From: an uncultured Eubacterium sp.
GTDB lineage: Bacteria; Bacillota; Clostridia; Lachnospirales; Lachnospiraceae
Length of the DNA: 45,489 nucleotides
Reading direction: 5' to 3'
Assembly: GCA_910579145.1 (NCBI GenBank)
Contig: CAJTTQ010000012.1
Coordinates: forward strand, 5,173-50,661
Shown here piece after piece: positions 25,941 through 33,928 of this stretch. Position numbers and translations under genes: made by a program. Position 1 is the first letter of the stretch. Every line of letters starts with the position of its first letter. Under the pieces are notes generated by a model. The model was given only the letters and a program-made list of their open reading frames with translations, was not told the DNA's origin and ran no database searches.

Positions 25941-25990
25941 CATGCGTGCGCGCCTGAATGTGTGTTATGTGAGAATGGTGCGTGCGCATG
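25941..25990 (+). other. Long hairpin in hflX leader
   Basis: CATGCGTGCGCGCC (25941-25954) can pair as RNA with GGTGCGTGCGCATG (25977-25990), 14 pairs including G-U, around a 22-base loop. No T run follows, so it is a leader structure rather than a terminator. It ends 26 bases before the hflX start codon. Confidence 0.45.
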
Positions 25991-26016
25991 AATGAAAAAA
26001 TAGAAATGGGGAAAAT

Positions 26017-27309
26017 ATGGAACAATTTTTTCAGAGTGAAACAAGAAAAGAAAAAGTGATTCTTGTAGCGGTAGATCTTGGGGATGGAGTAAATGTGCAA
26101 GTATCGCTGGATGAACTGGCAGAACTGTCACAGACAGCAGGAGCGGAACCTGTGGGGAGGATGGTGCAAAATCGAGAAGGTGTGCACCCGGGAACATATA
26201 TTGGAAAAGGGAAAATAGAAGAATTGCGGGAATTGGTCAAAGAAGCAGAAGCAGATACCGTTATTTGTGACGATGAACTTTCTCCTGCACAGCTAGGGAA
26301 TCTGCAGGATGAACTGCAGTGTAAAGTGATTGACCGGACGGTTTTGATTTTGGATATTTTCGCATCACATGCAAGTACGAGTGAGGGAAAACTTCAGGTA
26401 GAACTTGCCCAGCTTAGGTATCGTTCTTCGCGCCTGACTGGTTTCGGTAAGTCGCTATCCCGGATTGGAGGAGGGGCAGCAGGAAGCAGTGGAGGAATCG
26501 GGACAAAAGGCCCCGGAGAAAAGAAACTGGAGATGGATCGCCGTCTGATCCGGGATCGGATCGCTGTGCTGAACCGTCAGTTAAAACGCATGGTATTGAC
26601 AAGGGATACGATGCGCAAGCAGCGAATGAGACAAGAGGTAAAAGTAGCTGCTATTATTGGGTACACCAATGCGGGAAAGTCAACTTTGTTAAACACACTG
26701 ACTCAGGCAGACGTACTGGAAGAGGATAAGTTGTTTGCTACCCTGGATCCTACGACGAAAAGTTATGAGATGGAAAATGGACAGAAGATTTTGTTTACGG
26801 ATACCGTAGGTTTTATAAATAAACTTCCCCATCATTTGATCCAGGCATTCAGGAGTACATTGGAGGAAGCGAAATACGCGGATATGATCCTTCATGTCGT
26901 GGATTCTTCGGACCCTGATTATGATGTTCATATGCAGGTGGTCTATGATACGTTAAAGAAATTAGGTGTTCAGGATAAGCCAGTTCTTACCGTGTTTAAT
27001 AAAATCGATAAATGGGAGCATGGTCAATCTGAATGTATCTGTAAAGATGAAAAGAGTGAAGATGTAGTAAAAATTTCCGCAAAGCAGAGGATTGGGATAG
27101 AAGATCTTTTGGAAAAAGTGGAAAAGATCTTAAATGCTGGTTTTGTTCAGATAGAAAAACTGTTTTCCTATGAGGAGGCTGGTCTGATTCAGTTGATCCG
27201 TAAGTATGGAAATTTGGAGCATGAGGAATATAAAGAAGATGGCATTTTTGTCAAAGCGGCTATCCCATCGAAGTATGTCGGACGTGTTATGAAACATGCG
27301 GACGCATGA
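26017..27309 (+). CDS. hflX: Ribosome-associated GTPase HflX
   Basis: A 430-residue GTPase that splits stalled or hibernating 70S ribosomes under stress. The N-terminal HflX domain carries HPGTYIGKGKIEEL and DRTVLILDIFASHA; the glycine-rich SRIGGGAAGSSGGIGTKGPGE loop and a coiled coil follow; the G domain has G1 GYTNAGKST starting at residue 215, G2/switch ATLDPTT, G3 DTVGFI and G4 NKID. The C-terminal domain is of normal length. GGGGAAAAT is the ribosome binding site. folA begins 22 bases later, so the two are probably cotranscribed. A G-U-rich hairpin in the leader may affect expression. Confidence 0.93.
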   Translation: MEQFFQSETRKEKVILVAVDLGDGVNVQVSLDELAELSQTAGAEPVGRMVQNREGVHPGTYIGKGKIEELRELVKEAEADTVICDDELSPAQLGNLQDELQCKVIDRTVLILDIFASHASTSEGKLQVELAQLRYRSSRLTGFGKSLSRIGGGAAGSSGGIGTKGPGEKKLEMDRRLIRDRIAVLNRQLKRMVLTRDTMRKQRMRQEVKVAAIIGYTNAGKSTLLNTLTQADVLEEDKLFATLDPTTKSYEMENGQKILFTDTVGFINKLPHHLIQAFRSTLEEAKYADMILHVVDSSDPDYDVHMQVVYDTLKKLGVQDKPVLTVFNKIDKWEHGQSECICKDEKSEDVVKISAKQRIGIEDLLEKVEKILNAGFVQIEKLFSYEEAGLIQLIRKYGNLEHEEYKEDGIFVKAAIPSKYVGRVMKHADA

Positions 27310-27331
27310 ACTTTTTGAAAGGATGGAAGCG

Positions 27332-27862
27332 ATGAAAGAAATTGCGCTACTGGCGGCCGTTGATGCTAATTGGGGCATTGGGTATCAGAACCAGTTATTG
27401 TTTCACTTAAAAAAGGATATGGAATATTTCCGGAAACTGACGTTGAAAAATATTGTCGTGATGGGAAGAAAGACATTTGTGAGTTTGCCGGGAGCTAGAC
27501 CTTTGCCGGAGCGGAAGAATATTGTATTAACAAGGCAGAAGGGATGGGAAGAAGCTTGTGCCAAAAATGAAGAAGAGGTTATTGTTTTTCATTCTATAGA
27601 TCAGGTTTTGGCGTATGTGGATGGCCAAGGGGAAGATGTGTACATCATTGGAGGAGGGGAGGTTTACAGGCAGTTTTTAGGTTGCGCGTCGATGGCTTTT
27701 ATTACGAAAGTGAAAGCAAGAAAACAGGCAGATACTTTTTTTCCTCATCTAGATCAAATCGAAGGATGGAATAAGGTTTATGAAAGTGAAATGTTCATAG
27801 ATGAAAGCGGGATAGAATTTCAATTTTTACAGTATCGCCATATAGGTGCGGATAGTCGTTAG
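27332..27862 (+). CDS. folA: Dihydrofolate reductase
   Basis: A 176-residue NADPH-dependent enzyme that reduces dihydrofolate to tetrahydrofolate. Family landmarks are AAVDANWGIGYQNQLLFHLKKD near the N-terminus (catalytic acid region, with Asp replaced in position by the HLKKDM segment as in other DHFRs with L-P-x-D/K variation), VVMGRKTF, PERKNIVLT and IIGGGEVYRQFL for the cofactor, and a C-terminal T-x-FP motif in ADTFFPHL. The ATG at 27332 is chosen because GAAAGGA lies about eight bases upstream; starts at 27296 and 27323 are in frame but lack one. The stop overlaps the stop of the convergent protease by four bases. No thymidylate synthase gene is adjacent. Confidence 0.88.
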   Translation: MKEIALLAAVDANWGIGYQNQLLFHLKKDMEYFRKLTLKNIVVMGRKTFVSLPGARPLPERKNIVLTRQKGWEEACAKNEEEVIVFHSIDQVLAYVDGQGEDVYIIGGGEVYRQFLGCASMAFITKVKARKQADTFFPHLDQIEGWNKVYESEMFIDESGIEFQFLQYRHIGADSR

Positions 27863-29577
27863 GGAATACTGTCTTTTAGGCACAGGACGCCCCAGCCGAT
27901 CTGGGGGCTGGGATATTTTTGCACGGCGGGTAGATGTCTGGCACCTTTTTGTAAATAAGCTTTTACTTTTTGACCGTAAAGATACGGGTCCCGTCCCTGA
28001 ATGATGCCGTATTCCATAAGAAGGGCTGCGCTGCCCGTTACAAAAGGGGTAGCCATAGAAGTTCCCGTGTTCTGTGTATAACCGCCGCCAGGTGCCGTGC
28101 TGGTAATGTCTACACCCGGAGCGGCGATATCCGGTTTAGGAAGCGAAAGACCGGTAAATCCCTGCCCTGAAAAGGAGGCAAAACTATCTGTATTACTGTT
28201 ATAGGCGGCTACCGTGATGGGGTTCGACGCTGTCGATGGAATTGTTAAAGTGACGTCTGGTGAAGGAACGAGAAAGTTGGTGGACGGATTGACCGCATTC
28301 CCGGATGGAAGCCACAGGTCAAATCTGCCATCTACAATATCTACGGGAGTGAATTCAAGTTTCCAAATGCCGCTTTGTATATATGAACTTCCGGGAAGAG
28401 GGATCATTTCCAGATATATTTCCTGAGACACGCTATAGGGTGCCGGTTCTCCAAAGTACCATAACAGCTGCGTACGGTCTAAAACATCGCGGTATGCTCC
28501 GATGGATTGTTCCGTGAGAATGACGCTGGCACCAGAAGGGGCGACTAATCGAAACTGGAAGGTGTCAACATAATTTTTCCAAAGCTGTACATTTAAGGAG
28601 GTTTCATTGGGGGAAACCGCCAGTTCAATCTGCATCGGAGTCTCATCCATGAGTTGTCCGGCGGCATGCCTGCCTTTATTACCCTCATTTCCACTGCCGA
28701 TTGCGATCGTGGTCCGTCCCAGATTGGATAGGTTATCAATGAATGTTTCTAAAAGCGAGCTGCCATCGTGGCTACCGTAACTGTTACCGAAACTGATATT
28801 GAGAGCTAGTGGCATATTTAAGTCAGCGGCTTTTCGAACACAGTAATCCATTCCCAGCATGAGTTCGGTTGTTCTTGGAAACCCCTCGGGAAATGTGTTT
28901 CCTAATTTGACAATCAGAAGTTCACTTTCAGGGGCGACACCCTTTTGTTCTCCCCGGCTCGCGCGTCCATTTCCGGCTGCGATGCCGGCTACATGAGTTC
29001 CATGACCGGAAGGATCTCGGCTTGGAAACGATCGGTCGTTATCGATCAGGGCTTGATTGATTTCTTCCCGGCCAAATATTTTTCCCCTGTTATAGAAAAA
29101 ATTGTTGTCTTCTTCATTCGGGATCGTTTGGTCCCAGAGTTCCAGAATTCTTGTAGTTCCATCTTCATTCCGAAAATCCGGGTGAAAAATATCAATTCCA
29201 CTGTCTACGATGCCAACGATGATTCCTTTACCAGTAAGGGAAAGAGGGGGATTTTGGACGGGGGTTATACAGGAGGCCGCGCGTGCTTCGTAGAGGGACA
29301 GTACGAGGTTTTTTGGCTTTTCGATATATTCTATCTGAGGATTTTGGGAGAGTGACTCAATTTCTGTTTCAAGGATTGAAATGATAGCATATCCCCCATA
29401 TAGGGGGAGTACCGAAACAGATTCCGGCAGCTGCAGTTCACCTGAGTATTTGATGATCAGTTCCCAGCGCTTGGTTTGGGAGTCATATCCCACGTTTAAA
29501 TTTTCGCTTTTTTCACGTTGGTTTTCATTCGCGGCTAAGGAGAGTTCCAACATGTTTTCTAACTTTTGATCAGCCAT
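27859..29577 (-). CDS. Subtilisin-like serine protease (S8), Csp-like, next to sigK
   Basis: A 572-residue S8 peptidase. Residues 1-100 look like a prodomain (YGGYAIISILETEIESLSQNP); catalytic residues are Asp125 (VDSGID), His195 (GHGTHVAG) and Ser507 (GTSMATP), so the triad is complete. A long insert (about 310-450) between the Asn region (GSGNEGN) and the serine resembles the jellyroll-containing Csp proteases of Clostridia. There is no signal peptide, so it acts in the cytoplasm or is packaged otherwise. It starts 29 bases after the sigK stop with a GGGAGG site, so the two probably form one operon; expression in the mother cell late in sporulation is inferred. Csp proteases of Clostridium activate the cortex hydrolase SleC during germination. 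Confidence 0.85.
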   Translation of the reverse strand: MADQKLENMLELSLAANENQREKSENLNVGYDSQTKRWELIIKYSGELQLPESVSVLPLYGGYAIISILETEIESLSQNPQIEYIEKPKNLVLSLYEARAASCITPVQNPPLSLTGKGIIVGIVDSGIDIFHPDFRNEDGTTRILELWDQTIPNEEDNNFFYNRGKIFGREEINQALIDNDRSFPSRDPSGHGTHVAGIAAGNGRASRGEQKGVAPESELLIVKLGNTFPEGFPRTTELMLGMDYCVRKAADLNMPLALNISFGNSYGSHDGSSLLETFIDNLSNLGRTTIAIGSGNEGNKGRHAAGQLMDETPMQIELAVSPNETSLNVQLWKNYVDTFQFRLVAPSGASVILTEQSIGAYRDVLDRTQLLWYFGEPAPYSVSQEIYLEMIPLPGSSYIQSGIWKLEFTPVDIVDGRFDLWLPSGNAVNPSTNFLVPSPDVTLTIPSTASNPITVAAYNSNTDSFASFSGQGFTGLSLPKPDIAAPGVDITSTAPGGGYTQNTGTSMATPFVTGSAALLMEYGIIQGRDPYLYGQKVKAYLQKGARHLPAVQKYPSPQIGWGVLCLKDSIP

Positions 29578-29606
29578 CTCAACCTCCCATTTGAACGACA
29601 GATATG

Positions 29607-30266
29607 TTATGAATGGAATATTTCGCTTTCATATGCTTGACGAAGTTTTTCAAGAGCTTTTTTTTCAATACGGCTTACATAGCTTCTGCTGATTCCATAT
29701 TTTTGAGCGATTTCCCGCTGGGTAATTTCATTCTTCTCGTTTGCGTTTCGATTTTTGGGTAGTCCGTATCGAAGGCGGATGATTTCCTTTTCCCGGTCAG
29801 TAAGAGCCGTTTCTACATATTTATACAGCTTTTTTACATTTTCCTCGATTTCCATTCGTTCTGCTACGTCTTCATCTGTTGTTTCGAGCAGATCAAGAAG
29901 GCTGATGCTGTTTCCTTCTCCGTCATCGCCGTTGATTGGCTCATAGAGGTATACTTCTTTTGCCTGCTTCTTTGCGCTTCGAAAGGTCATGAGAAGTTCA
30001 TTGTCGATACACCGTGAAGCATACGTCGCCAGCCTGACGCCCTTTCCCTGCTTATAACTGTCAATCGCTTTGATCAGTCCGATGGTACCGATAGAAATGA
30101 GATCCTCCTGGCTGTGTTCGCTGTTGCTATATTTCTTTACAAGGTAGGCGACCAGTCTTAAATTCCGTTCGATGAGAACCCTTCTGGCCTCCATGTCCCC
30201 ATGTTCTAAACGGCGTATGTATTCCAGTTCTTCTTTTGCGGTAAGTGGTTTGGGAAATGATTGCAA
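29607..30266 (-). CDS. sigK: RNA polymerase sporulation sigma factor, sigma-K type
   Basis: A 219-residue sigma-70 factor. Region 2 is RRLEHGDMEARRVLIERNLRLVAYLVKKY then DLISIGTIGLIKAID and the melting segment LATYASRCIDNELLM; region 4 has EKEIIRLRYG and REIAQKYGISRSYVSRIEKKALEKLR. The similarity to sigma K is strongest, with sigma E next. The TTG at 30266 has GAGGTG six bases upstream; a GTG at 30275 is possible. An in-frame stop lies about 30 bases above, so there is no room for the 20-residue pro-sequence of Bacillus pro-sigma K. The gene is not split by a skin element. The S8 protease gene lies just downstream. Confidence 0.85.
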   Translation of the reverse strand: MQSFPKPLTAKEELEYIRRLEHGDMEARRVLIERNLRLVAYLVKKYSNSEHSQEDLISIGTIGLIKAIDSYKQGKGVRLATYASRCIDNELLMTFRSAKKQAKEVYLYEPINGDDGEGNSISLLDLLETTDEDVAERMEIEENVKKLYKYVETALTDREKEIIRLRYGLPKNRNANEKNEITQREIAQKYGISRSYVSRIEKKALEKLRQAYESEIFHS

Positions 30267-30298
30267 GGACGACACCTCAGAAACATACGTTAATCATA

Positions 30299-30324
30299 GT
30301 TTATGAGAGTCGGTGTCCAATAGT
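30299..30324 (-). promoter_or_regulatory. Possible sigma-E-type promoter of sigK
   Basis: On the minus strand ACTATT (30324-30319), 12 bases, CATAAACT (30306-30299). The second box matches seven of eight bases of the known sigma-E -10 element CATACA(A/C)T. The first box is weak and the spacing is short, so this is only a candidate. Confidence 0.3.
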
Positions 30325-30335
30325 GCCTGGCAAAA

Positions 30336-31274
30336 CTATGTTATGCTTTTAAAGTTTTTCCGGTACTCGGATGGACTTTCCTTCATGATCTGCTTAAAGG
30401 CCCGGTTGAAATAGCTGATGTTATTAAAACCACACCGGGATGATATATTGGCTATTTTTTTATCTGTGCCGGTCAGCATGCTGCATGCCTTTGTGATCCG
30501 TACCCTGTTAATGTATCCAAATGGGGTGAAGCCCGTGACATCTTTAAAAACGCGGCAAAAATGTCCCTCGCTGAGTCCGGAAGCGGCGGCGAGATCGGCA
30601 AGGGAGAAATCATACATATAATTGGAGTTTATCGTATCAATACATTTGTTTAACAGGGGGTAGGCCGGGTGTGCGTGATGTCTGGCGATCAGTTTGGAAT
30701 ATATGTTGTTGTAGAGAAGCTGCCACGCACTGAGTAATCTGCCGCGTATGATAAGCTCGCATTGTTCCATTGGGATATTGCCATAATCAAAAATTCCCGT
30801 CAGGGAATCAATAATGGTATGCTGCCATTTTGTATCCGGGGTCAGGCAGCACACTCCGGTTATGGAATTACAGATCGCAGAGTCAAAGTACTTTTCACAA
30901 TAAGAAGGCAGGGCATCGGTCATCATCTTCGTGGAAAACACGATAGCGTCAAAGGAACATGCTGACTCGCTGCTGTTCGTACGCGTTGCATAATGGATCA
31001 GACCACCGGGAATAAGAATGGCATCTCCGGCCTGCATGTGATATACGTTGCGTTCGATATAAAAGTCCAGTTCCCCTTCTGTGAGATAAAAAAATTCGAG
31101 TTCAGAATGACAGTGGATATACAGCGCATATTCGGTACTTGCCGCCACATCGGTATGGTGAATGGAAAACGGCCTGCCTTCTGTCTGGTGCTTGATCTTT
31201 TCAGTAAGAGAGTCCAGCTGCGTGTCTGTATTTGCTGTAGTCGTAGTTTTGGTGATTTCATTTTTCGTGATCAT
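30336..31274 (-). CDS. AraC-family regulator, divergent from GH31 gene
   Basis: A 312-residue regulator. The N-terminal half is a cupin sensor (HCHSELEFFYLTEGELDFYI, GDAILIPGGLIHYA); the C-terminal 100 residues hold two AraC helix-turn-helix motifs (FSLADLAAASGLSEGHFCRVFKDVTGFTPF and KIANISSRCGFNNISYFNRAFKQIMKESPSEYRK). Such proteins usually switch on a neighbouring sugar operon when the cupin binds its sugar; the divergent GH31 glycosidase 193 bases away is the natural target. The ATG at 31274 is chosen because GAGGTG lies six bases upstream; a GTG at 31283 overlaps that site. Confidence 0.88.
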   Translation of the reverse strand: MITKNEITKTTTTANTDTQLDSLTEKIKHQTEGRPFSIHHTDVAASTEYALYIHCHSELEFFYLTEGELDFYIERNVYHMQAGDAILIPGGLIHYATRTNSSESACSFDAIVFSTKMMTDALPSYCEKYFDSAICNSITGVCCLTPDTKWQHTIIDSLTGIFDYGNIPMEQCELIIRGRLLSAWQLLYNNIYSKLIARHHAHPAYPLLNKCIDTINSNYMYDFSLADLAAASGLSEGHFCRVFKDVTGFTPFGYINRVRITKACSMLTGTDKKIANISSRCGFNNISYFNRAFKQIMKESPSEYRKNFKSIT

Positions 31275-31349
31275 AGGGAACACCTCGGCTTCCGGTATTT
31301 AGTACTGCCATCATAACACAATTGAGTTTTCGTATCAATATAGTGTCGG

Positions 31350-31375
31350 AAAATCTATAAATTGTACTAGATTTT
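31350..31375. promoter_or_regulatory. Candidate operator between AraC regulator and GH31 gene
   Basis: AAAATCTA (31350-31357) and TAGATTTT (31368-31375) form a perfect inverted repeat with a 10-base spacer, about one helical turn apart centre to centre. A TATAAT box for the GH31 gene lies at 31391-31396, so the repeat occupies the activator/-35 position. Confidence 0.45.
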
Positions 31376-31467
31376 TTGGTGGAAAATCAATATAATCGTT
31401 GTAAAGGCAATAAAAGGAAGGTGGGCAGCCACCAACATGAATCGAACGTGGAAGGAGAGATATTGCG

Positions 31468-33450
31468 ATGGGAAAGATCACGGTTTACAAAGATAAGCTT
31501 GTCTATGAAAGAAGAGAGGAACTGACGGTTATAGAGCCATACGGCCGTAACTGCCTGCGGTGCCGTTCAACGAGAAATGGAAAAATACTGGATGAGGCAT
31601 GGACGCTCCTGCCTCCGACGGATGACGCGGAATGTGTCACAGAGGGAGACGAGAAGGAAGCGACGATACGAAATGGAATGATGTCAGCAAAAATAGAGGC
31701 AGGAGAGCTGTGGTATGGCGGGATCATAACCTATTACCGGGACGGCAGTCAGATTCTGCATACCAAATTTGAGGGCGAGTACACGGGAAGGAATGTGCAT
31801 GTGGAAGGCGATCATTATCAGATCAAAGTTATATTTGACGCCAATGAAAACGAGCACTTTTATGGACTTGGCCAGGAGCAGGAGAACCAGTTTGACCGAA
31901 AAGGGAGTACAGTCAATCTTCTGCACTATAATACAAAGTCGGCTGTCCCGGTTGTGTATTCTTCTCTTGGTTATGGATTTTTCTGGAATAATCCGGCCCC
32001 GGGAAGGTGTGAGACGACAAATAACCATACGATGTGGGTGGCGGATAGTGCGTATCAGGCGGATTATCTGGTGTATGCGGACACGACTCCGGCAGCAGTT
32101 GTCAGAAAATACTGTGATCTGACGGGGTATGCGCCGGCGTTTCCTGAGTGGGCGGCAGGTTTTTGGCAGAGTAAGCTTCGCTATGAGAGCCAGGAGGAGC
32201 TCTTAGAGGTGGCGCGCGAGTATAAGAGGAGAGGTTTGCCTCTTGCCGCGATCGTCATTGACTTTTTCCACTGGACAGAACAGGGCGAGTGGAAGTTTGA
32301 TCCTGCTTACTGGCCGGATCCCAAAGCGATGTGCGGCGAATTGAAAGAGATGGGGGTAGAGCCAGTCGTGTCGGTGTGGCCGACGATCAATCCGGCGAGT
32401 GAAAATTATACGGAGATGAGCGAGGGGAACATGGTCGTCCGCACGGAAAATGGTCAGTATGGCCTGTTTGAGTTTCATGGGCAGCAGACGTTTATTGACC
32501 CTACGCATCCGAAAACCGGGCCTTTTGTCTGGAATATCATCAAAAAGAATTACTACGACTATGGCATTCGGAATTTCTGGCTTGATGAGGCAGAGCCGGA
32601 GGTTCATCCGCAGCAATATTCGAATCTGAAATTTTATGCGGGAAATGGCGCGCAGACGGCCATGCTGTATCCTTATTATTACAGTAAGATGTTTTATGAG
32701 GGGTTAAAGGAGGCGGGGGAGGACGAGATCATCCTTCTGACGAGAGCCGCTTATCCCGGCACTCAGAAATTTGGTTCCCTTGTCTGGAATGGTGATATCA
32801 TGTCAACCTTTGAGGCACTTGAAATGAGCGTAAAGACGGGACTTTCGATGGCAATGAGCGGCATTCCCTGGTGGAACAGCGATATTGGGGGCTTTTTGTT
32901 TGGTGACATTGAGAGCGACTATTTTAAGGAGCTTGTCGTGCGGTGGACCCAGTTCGGCGTATTTTCCCCGGTTATGCGCCTACATGGAGCGCGGAACAAG
33001 ACAAAAGGTCAGGTCGATAAACATCCGGGCATTAAGGAAAGCAGCGGTGGAGATAATGAAATATGGAGTTTTGGAGAGGAAAATTATGAGATCCTCAGTA
33101 ACCTTGTCAAACTGAGGGAGAGACTGAAACCGTATATTTGTAAACATATGGAGATCACGCATGAAACAGGCGAGCCGATCATGCGCCCCATGTTTTTTGA
33201 CTATTACGAGGATGAGGTTTGTTATACGCTGGAAGACCAGTATATGTTTGGCAGGGATATATTGTTCGCGCCGATCACGCGGCAGGGAATGACGGAGAGA
33301 AGGGTATATCTCCCCAAGGGTGAGTGGATCGATGTGAACAGTCGGGAAACATACACAGGGGAACAGTGGATCGAGGGCAAGGCGCCTATTGATACATTCC
33401 TTGCTTTTGTCAGGAAAGGCTGCGAGGTTTTGGAGGTATTTGCACGCTGA
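31468..33450 (+). CDS. Glycoside hydrolase family 31 (alpha-glucosidase/alpha-xylosidase)
   Basis: A 660-residue retaining alpha-glycosidase. An N-terminal beta-sandwich with NEHFYGLGQEQENQFDRKG precedes the (beta/alpha)8 barrel with EWAAGFWQSKLRY, VIDFFHWTEQGEW and FWLDEAEPEV, whose Asp373 is the nucleophile; Asp443 in WNGDIMSTF is the likely acid/base. SGIPWWNSDIGGF and VVRWTQFGVFSPVMRLHG complete the substrate pocket. The DEAEPEV and W-x-SDIGGF pattern resembles alpha-xylosidases of the YicI type, but specificity is uncertain. No signal peptide, so it cleaves imported oligosaccharides. GGAGAGA is the ribosome binding site. The 3' 59 bases are duplicated 650 bases downstream. Confidence 0.88.
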   Translation: MGKITVYKDKLVYERREELTVIEPYGRNCLRCRSTRNGKILDEAWTLLPPTDDAECVTEGDEKEATIRNGMMSAKIEAGELWYGGIITYYRDGSQILHTKFEGEYTGRNVHVEGDHYQIKVIFDANENEHFYGLGQEQENQFDRKGSTVNLLHYNTKSAVPVVYSSLGYGFFWNNPAPGRCETTNNHTMWVADSAYQADYLVYADTTPAAVVRKYCDLTGYAPAFPEWAAGFWQSKLRYESQEELLEVAREYKRRGLPLAAIVIDFFHWTEQGEWKFDPAYWPDPKAMCGELKEMGVEPVVSVWPTINPASENYTEMSEGNMVVRTENGQYGLFEFHGQQTFIDPTHPKTGPFVWNIIKKNYYDYGIRNFWLDEAEPEVHPQQYSNLKFYAGNGAQTAMLYPYYYSKMFYEGLKEAGEDEIILLTRAAYPGTQKFGSLVWNGDIMSTFEALEMSVKTGLSMAMSGIPWWNSDIGGFLFGDIESDYFKELVVRWTQFGVFSPVMRLHGARNKTKGQVDKHPGIKESSGGDNEIWSFGEENYEILSNLVKLRERLKPYICKHMEITHETGEPIMRPMFFDYYEDEVCYTLEDQYMFGRDILFAPITRQGMTERRVYLPKGEWIDVNSRETYTGEQWIEGKAPIDTFLAFVRKGCEVLEVFAR

Positions 33451-33482
33451 ACGTTGCATCACGCACTCAAATGTGATTTACA
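33392..33482 (+). repeat. Direct repeat, copy 1 (native GH31 3' end)
   Basis: Ninety-one bases from inside the GH31 3' coding region to TTTACA just past the stop. Nearly identical to 34043-34134, differing only near 33467 (ACTCAAATG against ACTTGAAATG). The bases between the copies form a 560-base insert with a toxin-antitoxin module. Confidence 0.95.
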
Positions 33483-33611
33483 TTGAAGTCAAATACGAAT
33501 TGTCCTGCCATAACGTTCCCGTTAATCCCTCTAAAATGGAGCCACCAGCCCATGGCATCAGTGCAAACCATGTGCTGGCAGGGGTTCCGTTCGAGTAATC
33601 AATTATTTGGG
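33483..33611 (+). other. Left end of inserted segment, possible gene remnant
   Basis: No intact gene. One frame reads EVKYELSCHNVPVNPSKM and on to ANHVLAGVPFE followed by a stop at 33596-33598, which looks like the C-terminal tail of some protein, but I cannot name it. It may be a scrap carried with the toxin cassette. Confidence 0.3.
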
Positions 33612-33640
33612 TTGTCAGAACGAAAAGAATATGGTAGAAT
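33612..33640 (+). promoter_or_regulatory. Promoter of the small toxin gene
   Basis: TTGTCA (33612-33617), 17 bases, TAGAAT (33635-33640). The start codon is 67 bases downstream, leaving a structured leader as usual for type I toxins. Confidence 0.7.
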
Positions 33641-33706
33641 CTTGTCACGGAGCAATCGTGTTACAGGGTGCGATGACCTCATTCCAAAAGAATGGGGGTG
33701 ATGCCT

Positions 33707-33796
33707 GTGAAAAATCATTTTGATTTTAAGGATATAATGACCTTTGGGTTATTCCTTTTGGCATTGCTTACATTCGTGTTTACGTTTTGTAAGTAG
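33707..33796 (+). CDS. Putative holin-like type I toxin peptide
   Basis: A 29-residue peptide: a charged N-terminus (KNHFDFKDI) followed by a single membrane helix (MTFGLFLLALLTFVFTFCK). This FDFKD...FGLFLLALLTFVF layout is that of the small holin-like toxins of Firmicutes type I toxin-antitoxin modules (TxpA/BsrG-like group), which depolarise the membrane when over-expressed. The start is GTG at 33707 with GGGGGTG six bases upstream; an ATG at 33701 is too close to that site. A converging promoter and a terminator-like stem in the 3' region supply an antisense RNA. The gene is too short for usual ORF calling. Confidence 0.75.
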   Translation: MKNHFDFKDIMTFGLFLLALLTFVFTFCK

Positions 33797-33802
33797 CTTT
33801 AC

Positions 33803-33852
33803 ATAGCAAAACCACCCTGATACTTTGGCGAGTGGAAGGGTGGCATTGCTAT
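33803..33852. terminator. Bidirectional terminator at toxin 3' end
   Basis: ATAGCAA-CCACCCT (33803-33818) pairs with AGGGTGG-TTGCTAT (33837-33852), with a two-base internal loop. On the minus strand the inner stem is followed by TTTTGC. It would end both the toxin mRNA and the antisense RNA. Confidence 0.65.
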
Positions 33853-33893
33853 TCGATATACTGGTCAAACCCCTTGTGGGCGGTTGTTCCTTT
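33806..33893 (-). ncRNA. Predicted antisense RNA antitoxin
   Basis: A minus-strand promoter at 33928-33900 would start an RNA near 33893 that runs toward the toxin and ends at the stem at 33803-33852, giving about 85-90 bases. It overlaps the 3' untranslated part of the toxin mRNA, as in the RatA/TxpA and SR4/BsrG pairs, where pairing blocks translation or triggers RNase III cleavage. Ends are estimates. Confidence 0.5.
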
Positions 33894-33899
33894 TCTAAT

Positions 33900-33928
33900 A
33901 CTATAACACGATCGCAGCGATTTGTAAA
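33900..33928 (-). promoter_or_regulatory. Promoter of antisense RNA
   Basis: On the minus strand TTTACA (33928-33923), 17 bases, TATAGT (33905-33900). No protein-coding gene follows in this direction, so it must drive a short RNA. Confidence 0.65.

Noticed and set aside
25988..26059. 23-codon frame overlapping the hflX start
   Set aside because: It has no ribosome binding site of its own and overlaps hflX out of frame; likely chance.
33389..33701. Plus-strand frames of 69-72 codons after the GH31 gene
   Set aside because: They cross the repeat junction and the toxin promoter; at best the second is a scrap of an unknown gene end.
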